Assembly: GCA_900468625.1 (NCBI GenBank)
Contig: UBUL01000035.1
Location: forward strand, 1 to 58,629
Direction of reading: 5' to 3'
Source of the DNA: Hyphomicrobiales bacterium
GTDB lineage: Bacteria; Pseudomonadota; Alphaproteobacteria; Rhizobiales; Rhizobiaceae
Length of the DNA stretch: 58,629 bases
In this document: positions 36,257 to 44,448 of the stretch, one piece after another
Position numbering within the stretch: position 1 is the first letter of the stretch
Layout: each line of letters begins with the position of its first letter
The notes under the pieces: model-generated
Seen by the model: the letters and a program-made list of their open reading frames with translations, nothing else
Database searches by the model: none
What the model was told of the DNA's origin: nothing
Translations under genes and position numbers: made by a program

Positions 36257-36557
36257 TACGCCCAATGCTGGATAAGCCGTCGTCGAGACCTAAAATTTGA
36301 CGGCGCAAGTTCGTGCTTTCCGAAACGCCGCATGCGTTCAGGCGAGCAAGCCGATCGCACCTGCGGCAAGCTCGCCTCGCTACCGGCGGTCCCCCACGCG
36401 TGACGAAAATGCACCAACGATCCGCGACCGAATGCACGACGGCGGCAATTAACGCAGATCCGCTTTCAATATGATGACCTCAGGCGGTATGTCAGAAACC
36501 GTTACGGGGCAGCGACGTGGCGCGGACCACGACATGGGCAAATGCACGGAGATCGGG

Positions 36558-38126
36558 ATGAAGCCTCTGGAGAAGGGCAATTTTGCAGATGCGTTCGGCG
36601 GAGAAGCATCTGCGGAAGATGGCCGATTGTCCTCCGTTTTCAGATGGGTCCCCTGGATTCTCGCAGCATATTTCGTCGTGCAGGCCGCTATCCGCATCTC
36701 CATCTCGGACTCGCTGCGGATCGACGAGGCTCAGCAATTTCTCGTAGGCCAGTGGCTTGCTTGGGGATACGATGCGCAGCCGCCGCTCTATAACTGGTTT
36801 CAATACGGCGTCTTTGAAATTTTCGGTACGAGCGTCGCGTCCTTCGTTGTCGTGAAAAACCTTCTGCTCTTCCTCGTCTATCTCGCCTATCATAAATTGC
36901 TGCGGCTGCTGGTGGTCGACAAGAAACTGGCGGCGGTCGGAACCCTGTCTCTTCTGACGATGCCGCAGATGTTCTGGCAGGCTCAAAGGGATCTCACCCA
37001 TACGGTCGCGACGCTTCTTGCAGTTGTCTTATTCATCTATTTCGTGGTGTCGACCATTCGCCGACCGACCCTCGCCTCCTATGCGATGGCCGGTTTCTCG
37101 GCTGGGCTTGGAATGCTGACGAAATATAATTTCGCTCTCACCGTGCTCACCGTCCTTGCCGCAACCCTTCTTCATCCCGAGGGTCGCAAGCGGCTCCTCG
37201 ACAGACGTCTCCTGCTGACGCTGGCAATTGCCGTTCTGGTCTTTCTGCCGCATGCCGTCTGGATGATGTCCAATATGAATCTTGTCCTGACCACGACGGT
37301 CAAGACGATGTCGGAGCAAGAGACGGGCGGAAAATTGTCCGACATCGGCTTTGGAATTGCCGAATTGATCCGCACGACCGCAGGGATCGTCGTTCCCACG
37401 ACCGCGGTCTTCCTTCTGGTCTTTCGTCAGTCCTTCCTGCGGTCGCTGCGCGCCAGAAGCGAATGGAGCGACTTTTTTGGAAGGATGCTCGCAAGCACCG
37501 CGATCATCCTGCTGATGTTGATACTGATCGTGACGCTCACTGAGTTTCGTGACCGCTGGCTTCTTCCATTCCTGTTTCTGCTGCCGATCTATTTCTGCCT
37601 GAAACTCGACGCTGCCGGCAAGCAAGACCCGGCCGTCGTGAAAAGGTTCCTTTATGTGCCCATCGTCATGATGGTAGCCTTGCCCATCATCATTGCGGGA
37701 ACTGTCCTGCTGGCGAGATACTTCCACTCATATGAGCATCTGAATACACCTTACGCGGCCTTCCTGGATAAAAGCATCGCAGCGGAGGGCCGTCAGCCCA
37801 AGGTCGTGGTGACGACGACATGGCACAAGGCGGGCAATATTCGTGTGAGCATGCCGAATACGGCCGTGATCTCCACGGAATATCCTGCATCGGACCTCAG
37901 CCGCCAGGCTATCGGCGAGGGGCCGGTCCTTTTGGTCTGGAACCAGCGAAACGGACAACCATCACCCATGCCGGATGAGTTGAAACGATGGTTTACGGCG
38001 AAATTCGGAAACGAGGTTCAGCTGCCGCCGGAACAGGATGCCGCCCTTCCCTACTATTACGGGAAGGACCCGGATCGTTATCATTTCGGCTATGCGTGGT
38101 ATTATCCGACGCCGAATAGCGGCTGA
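36558..38126 (+). CDS. GT39-like (ArnT/PMT-type) membrane glycosyltransferase
   Basis: A 522-residue protein with about eleven membrane helices and a C-terminal periplasmic domain. The conserved acidic DE of the first loop is in LRIDEAQQFLVGQW, followed by QPPLYNWFQYGVF, the signature of undecaprenyl- or dolichyl-phosphate-sugar dependent transferases of the GT39/ArnT fold. Such enzymes modify lipid A or other envelope glycans. I chose ATG 36558, with GGAG nearby; ATG 36471 adds 29 residues. The penicillin-binding protein gene follows 196 bases downstream on the same strand, an envelope-related pair. Confidence 0.82.
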   Translation: MKPLEKGNFADAFGGEASAEDGRLSSVFRWVPWILAAYFVVQAAIRISISDSLRIDEAQQFLVGQWLAWGYDAQPPLYNWFQYGVFEIFGTSVASFVVVKNLLLFLVYLAYHKLLRLLVVDKKLAAVGTLSLLTMPQMFWQAQRDLTHTVATLLAVVLFIYFVVSTIRRPTLASYAMAGFSAGLGMLTKYNFALTVLTVLAATLLHPEGRKRLLDRRLLLTLAIAVLVFLPHAVWMMSNMNLVLTTTVKTMSEQETGGKLSDIGFGIAELIRTTAGIVVPTTAVFLLVFRQSFLRSLRARSEWSDFFGRMLASTAIILLMLILIVTLTEFRDRWLLPFLFLLPIYFCLKLDAAGKQDPAVVKRFLYVPIVMMVALPIIIAGTVLLARYFHSYEHLNTPYAAFLDKSIAAEGRQPKVVVTTTWHKAGNIRVSMPNTAVISTEYPASDLSRQAIGEGPVLLVWNQRNGQPSPMPDELKRWFTAKFGNEVQLPPEQDAALPYYYGKDPDRYHFGYAWYYPTPNSG

Positions 38127-38322
38127 AACCGGCGCTCCTCCCGCGCCGGGACTTGACCATAAGGCCGATTTCAGCGCCGGCGCCTCATTCGATCGAGACG
38201 CTATTTTCTGAAGCGCGCATGGTAAGGCGATCTTAATATTAGACTTCTGTTAACCATCTCAAGGTTAAAGATTTCTGATCGGAAGGCGCATCCGCCCCTC
38301 CAGTTTTTGCGAACAATCGGTC

Positions 38323-40044
38323 ATGTCGATCATCCACGCCCTCAGCGCAAACAGCGGTCGCCTTATCAGGATCACCTTCGGCCCGGGAGGGCGCGTGCGC
38401 CCGCCGGCGAGAGCTACAGGCCAAGCCAAGCTCGCCAGAGCGCGCATTATGATGCTCGCGGGCGGGCTCGTCATCTGCTACGCGGCGATCTTTGCCAGGC
38501 TTACCTATTTCGATATGGAGCCAAGGACCGACACGTCGGCGATTCCGCCTGACCATGTGAGTGCGGCGCGTCCGGATATCGTCGATAGAAACGGCGAATT
38601 GCTGGCGACGGATATCCGCACCGTCTCGATGTTTGCCGAGCCCAACCGCGTGGTCGATCCGGACGAGGCGGTGGAGAAAATCGCTTCGATCTTTCCGGAT
38701 ATCGACCGCAAATCCCTCTATAAGAAGCTCGCCGACCGCCGTTCGCATTTTGCATGGCTGCGCCGGCAGCTGACGCCGAAGGAACAGAGCGAAATCCTGG
38801 CGCTCGGCATTCCGGCGATCGGGTTTCGGCCGGAGGTCAAGCGCTTCTACCCGGGCGGACGAACCGCCGCTCACATTCTCGGCTATGTCGATATCGACAA
38901 TCATGGCGTTGCCGGCATGGAGAGATATCTCGACATGCAGGGCCTTTCGGATCTCGCATCCACCGGGCTGACGAGCCGCGACCAACTGGAGCCGGTGCGC
39001 CTTTCGATCGACCTGCGCGTCCAGAACGTCGTCCACGATGTGGTTTCGGATGCGATCGGCCGCTACCAAAGCCAGGCGGCCGGTGCCGTCATTCTCGACA
39101 TCCACACCGGCGAGGTGCTGGCCATGGCCTCCGCTCCCGATTTCGATCCGAACGATCCGCAGGCGGACGTCAAGGGCTGGCTGAACCGCATGTCGAACGG
39201 CACCGACGAAATGGGTTCGGTATTTAAGACCTTCTCGATCGCAATGGCCATCGACACGGGCATGGTCAAGCTGACGGACACCTTCGATGCCAGCGCGCCC
39301 CTGCACTACGGCGGCTTTACCATCCATGACGACCGCGACGTGCCGCGGCGCGTCCTGTCGATCCCGGAAATCTTCCGCTATTCGTCCAACATCGGTACGG
39401 CCAAGATGATGGACAAGGTGGGTATGACCATCCAGAAGAGCTATCTGACCCGCTTCGGGCTGTTGACGAAGATGCAGACGGAACTGCCTGAGGTGAAGGC
39501 GCCCAGTCAGCCGAAAGTTTGGAAGAAGCTCAACTCCATAACCATAGCCTTTGGCCATGGTGTCGCCACCACGCCGATGCAGACCGCCGTCGCTGGCGCA
39601 GCCCTCATCGACGGCGGTAAGCTGATCGAGCCCTCCTTCCTGCCGCGCACGCAGGAAGAGGCCGAAAAGACCGAAACGATGATCGTCAAGAAGAGCACCA
39701 GCGACACGATCCGCTACCTCTTCCGGCTGAACGGCGAGCAGGGCACCGGCAGAGCCGCCGACGTGCCCGGCTATCACGTCGGCGGAAAGACGGGCACCGC
39801 AAACAAAGTCATTCACGGTGTCTATTCGCACAAGCTCAGCTTCAATTCCTTCCTGGCTGCCTTTCCCATGGAAAATCCGAAATATGTGGTCCTAGCTTTC
39901 ATCGACCAGCCGCTGACCGGGGTGCACAATCTGAACCTCGCTGCCGAAACGGCGGCACCGATGGTTCACGACATCATCAGCCGCGCAGCACCGATCCTCG
40001 GTATCGAGCCCGATTTCGGAACGAACCTGGTTGCATCCTACTGA
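38323..40044 (+). CDS. Class B penicillin-binding protein, FtsI/PBP2 type
   Basis: A 573-residue transpeptidase with an N-terminal membrane helix (about 41-62), a dimerisation domain (ARPDIVDRNGELLATDI) and a transpeptidase domain with the three catalytic motifs: S299-V-F-K302 (EMGSVFKTF), S354-S355-N356 (RYSSN) and K489-T-G-T492 (GGKTGTANK). It cross-links septal or lateral peptidoglycan in the periplasm. All active-site residues are intact. No mraZ, ftsL or murE neighbours are present, so this is an extra copy on a repABC replicon, not the dcw-cluster gene. Confidence 0.9.
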   Translation: MSIIHALSANSGRLIRITFGPGGRVRPPARATGQAKLARARIMMLAGGLVICYAAIFARLTYFDMEPRTDTSAIPPDHVSAARPDIVDRNGELLATDIRTVSMFAEPNRVVDPDEAVEKIASIFPDIDRKSLYKKLADRRSHFAWLRRQLTPKEQSEILALGIPAIGFRPEVKRFYPGGRTAAHILGYVDIDNHGVAGMERYLDMQGLSDLASTGLTSRDQLEPVRLSIDLRVQNVVHDVVSDAIGRYQSQAAGAVILDIHTGEVLAMASAPDFDPNDPQADVKGWLNRMSNGTDEMGSVFKTFSIAMAIDTGMVKLTDTFDASAPLHYGGFTIHDDRDVPRRVLSIPEIFRYSSNIGTAKMMDKVGMTIQKSYLTRFGLLTKMQTELPEVKAPSQPKVWKKLNSITIAFGHGVATTPMQTAVAGAALIDGGKLIEPSFLPRTQEEAEKTETMIVKKSTSDTIRYLFRLNGEQGTGRAADVPGYHVGGKTGTANKVIHGVYSHKLSFNSFLAAFPMENPKYVVLAFIDQPLTGVHNLNLAAETAAPMVHDIISRAAPILGIEPDFGTNLVASY

Positions 40045-40149
40045 GCGTCGTGTCCTTTCGCGGCGGCTGAAAAGAAGACCTGGAAATATCGATGACGCCT
40101 TCCTGCCGGCCACTGTAGGAAGCATTCGGCCGTTGCCCTTCATTCCCGC

Positions 40150-40855
40150 CGCTGCCCAACAACGCGATACCTGCCGCAATCGGTGCGCAGGACTTCGGCT
40201 ACACCGCCGCCTGGGCGGAGCTGTCCCAGGGCAGCGTGGCGACCATGGTGGTGGTGTTCGTTGCCGGCTATCTGTCGTCGAGGCCGCACCCAAAATACCT
40301 CATCGCGATCGGCGCAGGCTTTATCGCTCTGTCGATGTATCGGGTCACGATTATCCATAGCGGTGCTTGCTTCTGGCATCTTGCCAAAGCGCGGATGTTA
40401 CAGGGAATTGGCTTGCCCTTCATCTCCCTGCCGATCATCTCGGCTTCAGATGACGGCATTCCAGCGACCAGGATCGATCAGGTCCTCGCCTCTGCTCAAT
40501 GCTGCCCGAAATACCGGCGGGCGGGTCTATCGGAGTGTCACGAATATCGTATATCTACGCACCGGGAGTTGCTCCACCAGAGCCGTCCGATCGAGCATGT
40601 CGTTCCGTCGAACGGCGTTGTCAAAATATGTTCGATCACGCGACAAGCTACTTCATGGGGCTGGAAGTTCGCTGGTGAGAGCCCAGCAGCAGGCGCTCGG
40701 CTGGATCGACCAACAGATCCAAGATCACGCCTCATTCCTCTCTTGTGTCGATGATTTCTGGGTTCGATACTTATTCCGCTCGCGACCATTCCCCTCACGC
40801 TAACGCTGAGAAACGCTGCCCCGGCAAGAAGGCTTCGATGGGTTACTGGCTGACA
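40150..40855 (+). pseudogene. DHA2-family (EmrB-like) multidrug efflux pump, several frameshifts
   Basis: C-terminal half of an EmrB-type MFS pump in pieces. SQGSVATMVVVFVAGYLSSR, FWHLAKARMLQGIGLPF and DDGIPATRIDQ lie in one frame. LLNAARNTGG follows in the next, and HQSRPIEHVVPS then AQQQALGWIDQQIQDHASFL are in alternating frames. At least three shifts separate them. The first half of the pump is absent. No partner EmrA gene is present. A genuine decayed gene rather than a single base-calling error. Confidence 0.7.
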
Positions 40856-41028
40856 ACGCATGGCCGGACCTTCGATTATGATGGAGGTTCCGGCGTTTCC
40901 GGATGGCCATAGCCTTTTGGGGAACTAATTCAAGCGGCCTCCCATATATCAAAAGCCTGCAGTGGCGCGAGGCGAATCTGCATCGATAGCGATCTAAGAT
41001 CGGCCAATCAGGCTACAATAGATAGAAT

Positions 41029-41044
41029 CCTGACAGCTGTCAGG
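41029..41044. repeat. 16-bp palindrome, copy 1 (candidate partition site)
   Basis: CCTGACAGCTGTCAGG is a perfect palindrome. Identical copies lie at 41156-41171 and 44433-44448, the latter at the end of repB. No gene is supported between 40856 and 41483 apart from copies 1 and 2. It may be the parS-like site bound by RepB. Confidence 0.6.
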
Positions 41045-41147
41045 GTTTTATGTGACGACGTCGGATGAACGGCATCGACATTCCCGTAACCTGCCTCGAA
41101 AGCGGCTCAGGCCGTCCGCGCTCGTCGCGTCCTTCCTTACACGCTTC

Positions 41148-41179
41148 TTCAAAATCCTGACAGCTGTCAGGATTTTGAA
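41148..41179. repeat. 32-bp perfect palindrome containing the 16-bp motif, copy 2
   Basis: The 16-bp core at 41156-41171 is extended on both sides (TTCAAAAT before, ATTTTGAA after) to a fully symmetric 32-base sequence. It could be read as a terminator-like hairpin, but its identity with the repB-linked copy points to a protein-binding site. Confidence 0.65.
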
Positions 41180-41483
41180 AAGCGAGTACCTTCGGCTCAG
41201 TTCTTCAGGCGCAACCGACGCGCGTCTATGACCGCCCCGGCCACCATCTTCCTCGTCGTGAGAGCCGATTCGGCACTTCTTTGACCCTACGCGCCTAGGC
41301 AATAACCTTTGCAACAGCGAACGGCCACAATATCGATTGGGACAGTCCCGCCGTTTGTTTCCCTAGCGGATACCGGAAAGCCACATCCGCTTGAATTCCT
41401 TCCCCGCCGCAGACATCATCCTCTTCCTCCTGAAGGGAAATTTGAGCGGGGATAGCTGTCCATATCGGGCGAAGGAGTAGGAA

Positions 41484-41921
41484 GTGGAAATTGATGAGCA
41501 ATTTCTCATAGCCGAGACCGACGGATGGCTCGTGAGCCATCGGATGAATTCCGCGATGCCTGGCTATCTCATCATTGGCTCGAGGAAGTTGACCGACGAT
41601 CTATCGGAGTTATCCGATGCAGCCTTGCGCGACATAGGCCCATTGCTGGCTCTAGCTCAAACTGCTCTGAAACAGCAATTGAACGCCCGGCGGATATATA
41701 TAGGCCGCTATGGCCATATTCCTGGCCTCGCAATCCACTTCCATGTGATCCCGATCTACGATTGGGTCGAGGAGCTGTTCTGGCAAGACGTGCGATATCG
41801 CGCGCTTCAGCAATTCGCAGCGGTTCCAGGCGAAACGGAAACGGATGGCGCCGAGCTGACGCTATTCGTTTGGCGGGAGTTCTGCGAACGCCCTGATCCG
41901 CCTCCCATTAGGGGACCTTAA
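41484..41921 (+). CDS. HIT-family hydrolase-like protein
   Basis: A 145-residue HIT-fold protein. The motif reads A83-I-H85-F-H87-V-I-P: the catalytic central His (H85) and last His are kept, but the first His of the usual triad is Ala. HIT proteins hydrolyse dinucleoside polyphosphates or nucleotide conjugates. The start is GTG 41484 with GGAG 6 bases upstream. It sits between the palindromes and repC, with no operon partner. Confidence 0.75.
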   Translation: MEIDEQFLIAETDGWLVSHRMNSAMPGYLIIGSRKLTDDLSELSDAALRDIGPLLALAQTALKQQLNARRIYIGRYGHIPGLAIHFHVIPIYDWVEELFWQDVRYRALQQFAAVPGETETDGAELTLFVWREFCERPDPPPIRGP

Positions 41922-42773
41922 GATTCCCGAAGTCATCGAAATGCTGCGTAAAACGATGCCTCTCAGCTCGCAGTCCATCACGTCGCCACCCATCTTTCGT
42001 TGAAGGCATGCTGAAACTCTCAGCCGCGCGCCAGGGCAAGTAATTTCTCAGGCGGTGTACCCGTTGAGGGCATGAGAACAGCGGCCGCGGAAAAGGATCG
42101 GCAGCCTGCTCCAGACGACAATTTGCTTGACTAATCGGGGTATCTGACGTGCAATATGATCGAAGAAAGATTGAGATTCTCTGTTCTTCCGGGTCGAAAT
42201 CGGCGTAACGTAAAGAGCTGATTTTCCAACGCAATTTTTTTATCCTGAAGTAATATCAGCTTTAATTTCCATCAGCCATACAATGCTGAAAGTGCCTTCT
42301 CGTGAGCAAAACTGTCCCTGCATGCAAACGTCGCTTTTGCTCAGGAAACTCGCGCAAACAGGTATCTGAACTGCGATTTCAAGTCCGTTTTCCTGATCCG
42401 GTTGGAGCTTGGAATGAACCGGCTTTTCGAGCCTCGTGCATCAAAAGCTCTCGCCTTGAAATGATTTTTCAAAGCCTGGTGTGGTCAGCTGACAAGCCGT
42501 GATGTTGGCATATGGCCGAGTCATGCCGGCTCGAAGAAATCTTCTCGTCGCGGGCGGACAAGCAAGGCTTCCGACATGGATCCGACCATTTCACGCAGCA
42601 GCAGACGCCTTCGCTTTCCGGGGGGCACTTGCCGCCGGCTCAAGCATCGGTTAGTTCCGATCTGAGTCTTACGAAATTGTAAGGATGCTATTCATTTTCG
42701 GTTAAGTCGAATTCGGTCACAAAAGTCATGCGTAAACACGCAGCATCAACCCCCAATGCTTACGAGGTTCACC
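41922..42773. other. Large intergenic region, no supported gene
   Basis: Open frames here are short and unsupported. The stretch is AT-rich in its middle. A small hairpin (CTTAC-N6-GTAAG, 42668-42683) lies about 90 bases before the His-rich peptide and may belong to its promoter or leader. Confidence 0.4.
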
Positions 42774-42947
42774 ATGAAAAACGTCCTTCTCGCTTCCGCA
42801 ATCGCCCTTGTGTCAGCTGTTGCCGTCAGCGCTCCGTCGCAGGCTGCCCCTTTCCATCGCCATCATCATCACCATTGCATCGTCAAGGCTGTAAAGCACA
42901 AAGTTCATGGTCATTGGGTGGTGCGTAAGGAACGCATCTGCCGTTGA
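42774..42947 (+). CDS. Small exported His-rich peptide
   Basis: A 57-residue peptide with a signal sequence (VLLASAIALVSAVAVSAPSQA, cut near SQA-AP). The mature part is about 32 residues: FHRHHHHHCIVKAVKHKVHGHWVVRKERICR. Seven His in a cluster, two Cys and many Lys/Arg suggest binding of Zn, Cu or Ni in the periplasm. GAGG lies before ATG 42774. No metal transporter is adjacent. Confidence 0.65.
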   Translation: MKNVLLASAIALVSAVAVSAPSQAAPFHRHHHHHCIVKAVKHKVHGHWVVRKERICR

Positions 42948-43023
42948 TCTCGTATTCACCCCGCCGGTAATGATCTGGCGGCAACTGGACGGCCATAACT
43001 GAGGCAATATCAGCTGTGGCCGC

Positions 43024-44256
43024 TCAGCACGTCATGACAAAACCTTTGCCCGCAGCATAACCGGTGCCGTTATTTGCCCTGAGCAGCGCCATCAGAGCCG
43101 GTCCGAGCGAAAATTCACCGCGCTTTGCTTTTATTGAAAGGTTGCGCAGATAGGCGCCGGCTGAGTTGATATGCCCGGAGCGTTCGAGAATGCAGGCCAT
43201 TGTTGTCGCCGCGTTCTCCGGTCCCATCATGTTGCAGGCCTCCTGGTAGGTTCTGGGGCTGACACCCAGCATGGATCGCACCACGACGGCAGCCGACAGC
43301 ATGTCCCGCCAATCGTTGATGGCTCCCTTAGGGCCGTAAGACGAGATTTCGGGGCAGGCTTTCAACACAAGGCTCAGCGGGAATACCCGCATCTCGCCGT
43401 TGCATGGTTTCTCAGCCTGAAGAATTGCTGGTTCGCGATCTTCCGAGGCGCATTCAGATTCAGAAATGGATTCTGGATTTGAATTCTGTATGTGATGCTC
43501 ATTATGAGCATCATTGGTGCTATAATTTTGCGGTTTTTCCTGCTTTTCCAGAAGCTTGATGATCTCGCCGCGCAAAAGCTCCATAGCCTGAAGGATGGAA
43601 CCGATCTCCGTCATCGTCGGAGATCGGGGAATGAGATTGGTAAGCCGGTTGAAGTTCTCTTCGATAAGAGCCCAGTTGCCGGCAGCGCCTTCCTCGATTG
43701 CCGCTGCAATCAGCTTGCGGACGTCACGCCGGCAAATCGTCAGGTTCTCCTTGGCGCGGCGGAAGGCAAGGCGGTCCGCGACTACTTGTTGGGCCAAGCC
43801 TGCCAGCTCCTCGGCACGCCAAAGAAGGGGAGAAATATCGAAACCGAATGCGCTTTCGATCTCTCCGGTCTTGCTTTTTCGAGCATAGCGTTTGCCATTG
43901 GCGCTATCCCTGCGCACGATCAGACCGGCCTCAACGAGGAGGGCAAGATGCCGGCGAAGCGTCGCACCGGCAATGCCATGGGCACGCAAGGCCAACTGCG
44001 CGTTGGAGGGGAAGACAACAAGCTGCGCGTCTCGACGAAGCTCATTGTCGGGATAAAAACTCAAGAGAGCATTGAGCACGGCCAAGCTGCGATCCTGCAG
44101 CCCCAGCAGCTCTCTTGCCTCGGAGGCATCCCGAAAGATTCTCCATTTGTCTGCTGATTTGGCACGCCCCACCTCTGCTGCTGCAGACTGTCGCCGCAGC
44201 AGGGCAAGCGCTACCGTCCGCCGCCCAAACGGCGTCGTTACACTTCCATTTTGCAT
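43024..44256 (-). CDS. repC: Plasmid replication initiator RepC
   Basis: A 410-residue initiator of repABC replicons. The N-terminal DNA-binding half (GRRTVALALLRRQSAAAEVG, LLGLQDRSLAVLNALLSFYP, GIAGATLRRHLALLVEAGLI with a winged-helix motif, YARKS) and the C-terminal LRNLSIKAKRGEFSLGP end are characteristic. Replication origin sequences lie inside repC in this family, and an AT-rich stretch near 43490-43530 fits. ATG 44256 follows a GGGG-rich leader; GTG 44265 is an alternative. Its synthesis is likely limited by the antisense RNA at 44351 and by a hairpin over its ribosome-binding site. Confidence 0.95.
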   Translation of the reverse strand: MQNGSVTTPFGRRTVALALLRRQSAAAEVGRAKSADKWRIFRDASEARELLGLQDRSLAVLNALLSFYPDNELRRDAQLVVFPSNAQLALRAHGIAGATLRRHLALLVEAGLIVRRDSANGKRYARKSKTGEIESAFGFDISPLLWRAEELAGLAQQVVADRLAFRRAKENLTICRRDVRKLIAAAIEEGAAGNWALIEENFNRLTNLIPRSPTMTEIGSILQAMELLRGEIIKLLEKQEKPQNYSTNDAHNEHHIQNSNPESISESECASEDREPAILQAEKPCNGEMRVFPLSLVLKACPEISSYGPKGAINDWRDMLSAAVVVRSMLGVSPRTYQEACNMMGPENAATTMACILERSGHINSAGAYLRNLSIKAKRGEFSLGPALMALLRANNGTGYAAGKGFVMTC

Positions 44257-44315
44257 TTTCCCCACCTCTGAAGAGGCAAAAGAAATCCGTTCACCAAAAA
44301 CGGTGCCAAAAACTC

Positions 44316-44344
44316 TTGACTGTGATTCGGGGAAATGCGATTCT
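44316..44344 (+). promoter_or_regulatory. Promoter of the counter-transcribed RNA
   Basis: TTGACT (44316-44321), 17 bases, then GATTCT (44339-44344) on the plus strand, directly upstream of the ctRNA hairpin. A near-consensus -35 and correct spacing. Confidence 0.55.
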
Positions 44345-44350
44345 TCAGTT

Positions 44351-44405
44351 GCTACATTGAAGAGAAGGCTTCCACGACGGCAACGTTTGGGGGCCTTTTT
44401 TCTTT
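44351..44405 (+). ncRNA. Counter-transcribed incompatibility RNA between repB and repC
   Basis: In repABC plasmids a small RNA transcribed against the repB-repC leader controls copy number. Here a plus-strand promoter is followed by a 9-bp stem: AAGGCTTCC at 44365-44373 pairs with GGGGGCCTT at 44389-44397 (two G-T pairs), then TTTTCTTTT, forming an intrinsic terminator. The predicted RNA is about 55 bases. The location and layout match known ctRNAs. Confidence 0.75.
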
Positions 44406-44432
44406 TGCTAAGCTTCCTTTCCCATCAAAAAA

Positions 44433-44448
44433 CCTGACAGCTGTCAGG
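44433..44448. repeat. 16-bp palindrome, copy 3, overlapping the repB stop codon
   Basis: CCTGACAGCTGTCAGG, identical to the copies near 41 kb. The repB TGA (44446-44444 on the minus strand) lies inside it. The placement beside the partition genes is the main argument for a RepB-binding role. Confidence 0.65.

Noticed and set aside
38239..39831. Minus-strand open frame of 530 codons
   Set aside because: It is antisense to the penicillin-binding protein, whose catalytic motifs are intact; GC-rich codon bias keeps the opposite strand open.
40150..40855. Considered an intact small membrane protein from 40236
   Set aside because: Pump homology jumps between frames several times, so any single frame is a chance product of a decayed gene.
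41148..41179. Considered a simple transcription terminator
   Set aside because: No gene ends just before it, and its core is identical to copies at 41029 and in repB, which argues for a binding site.
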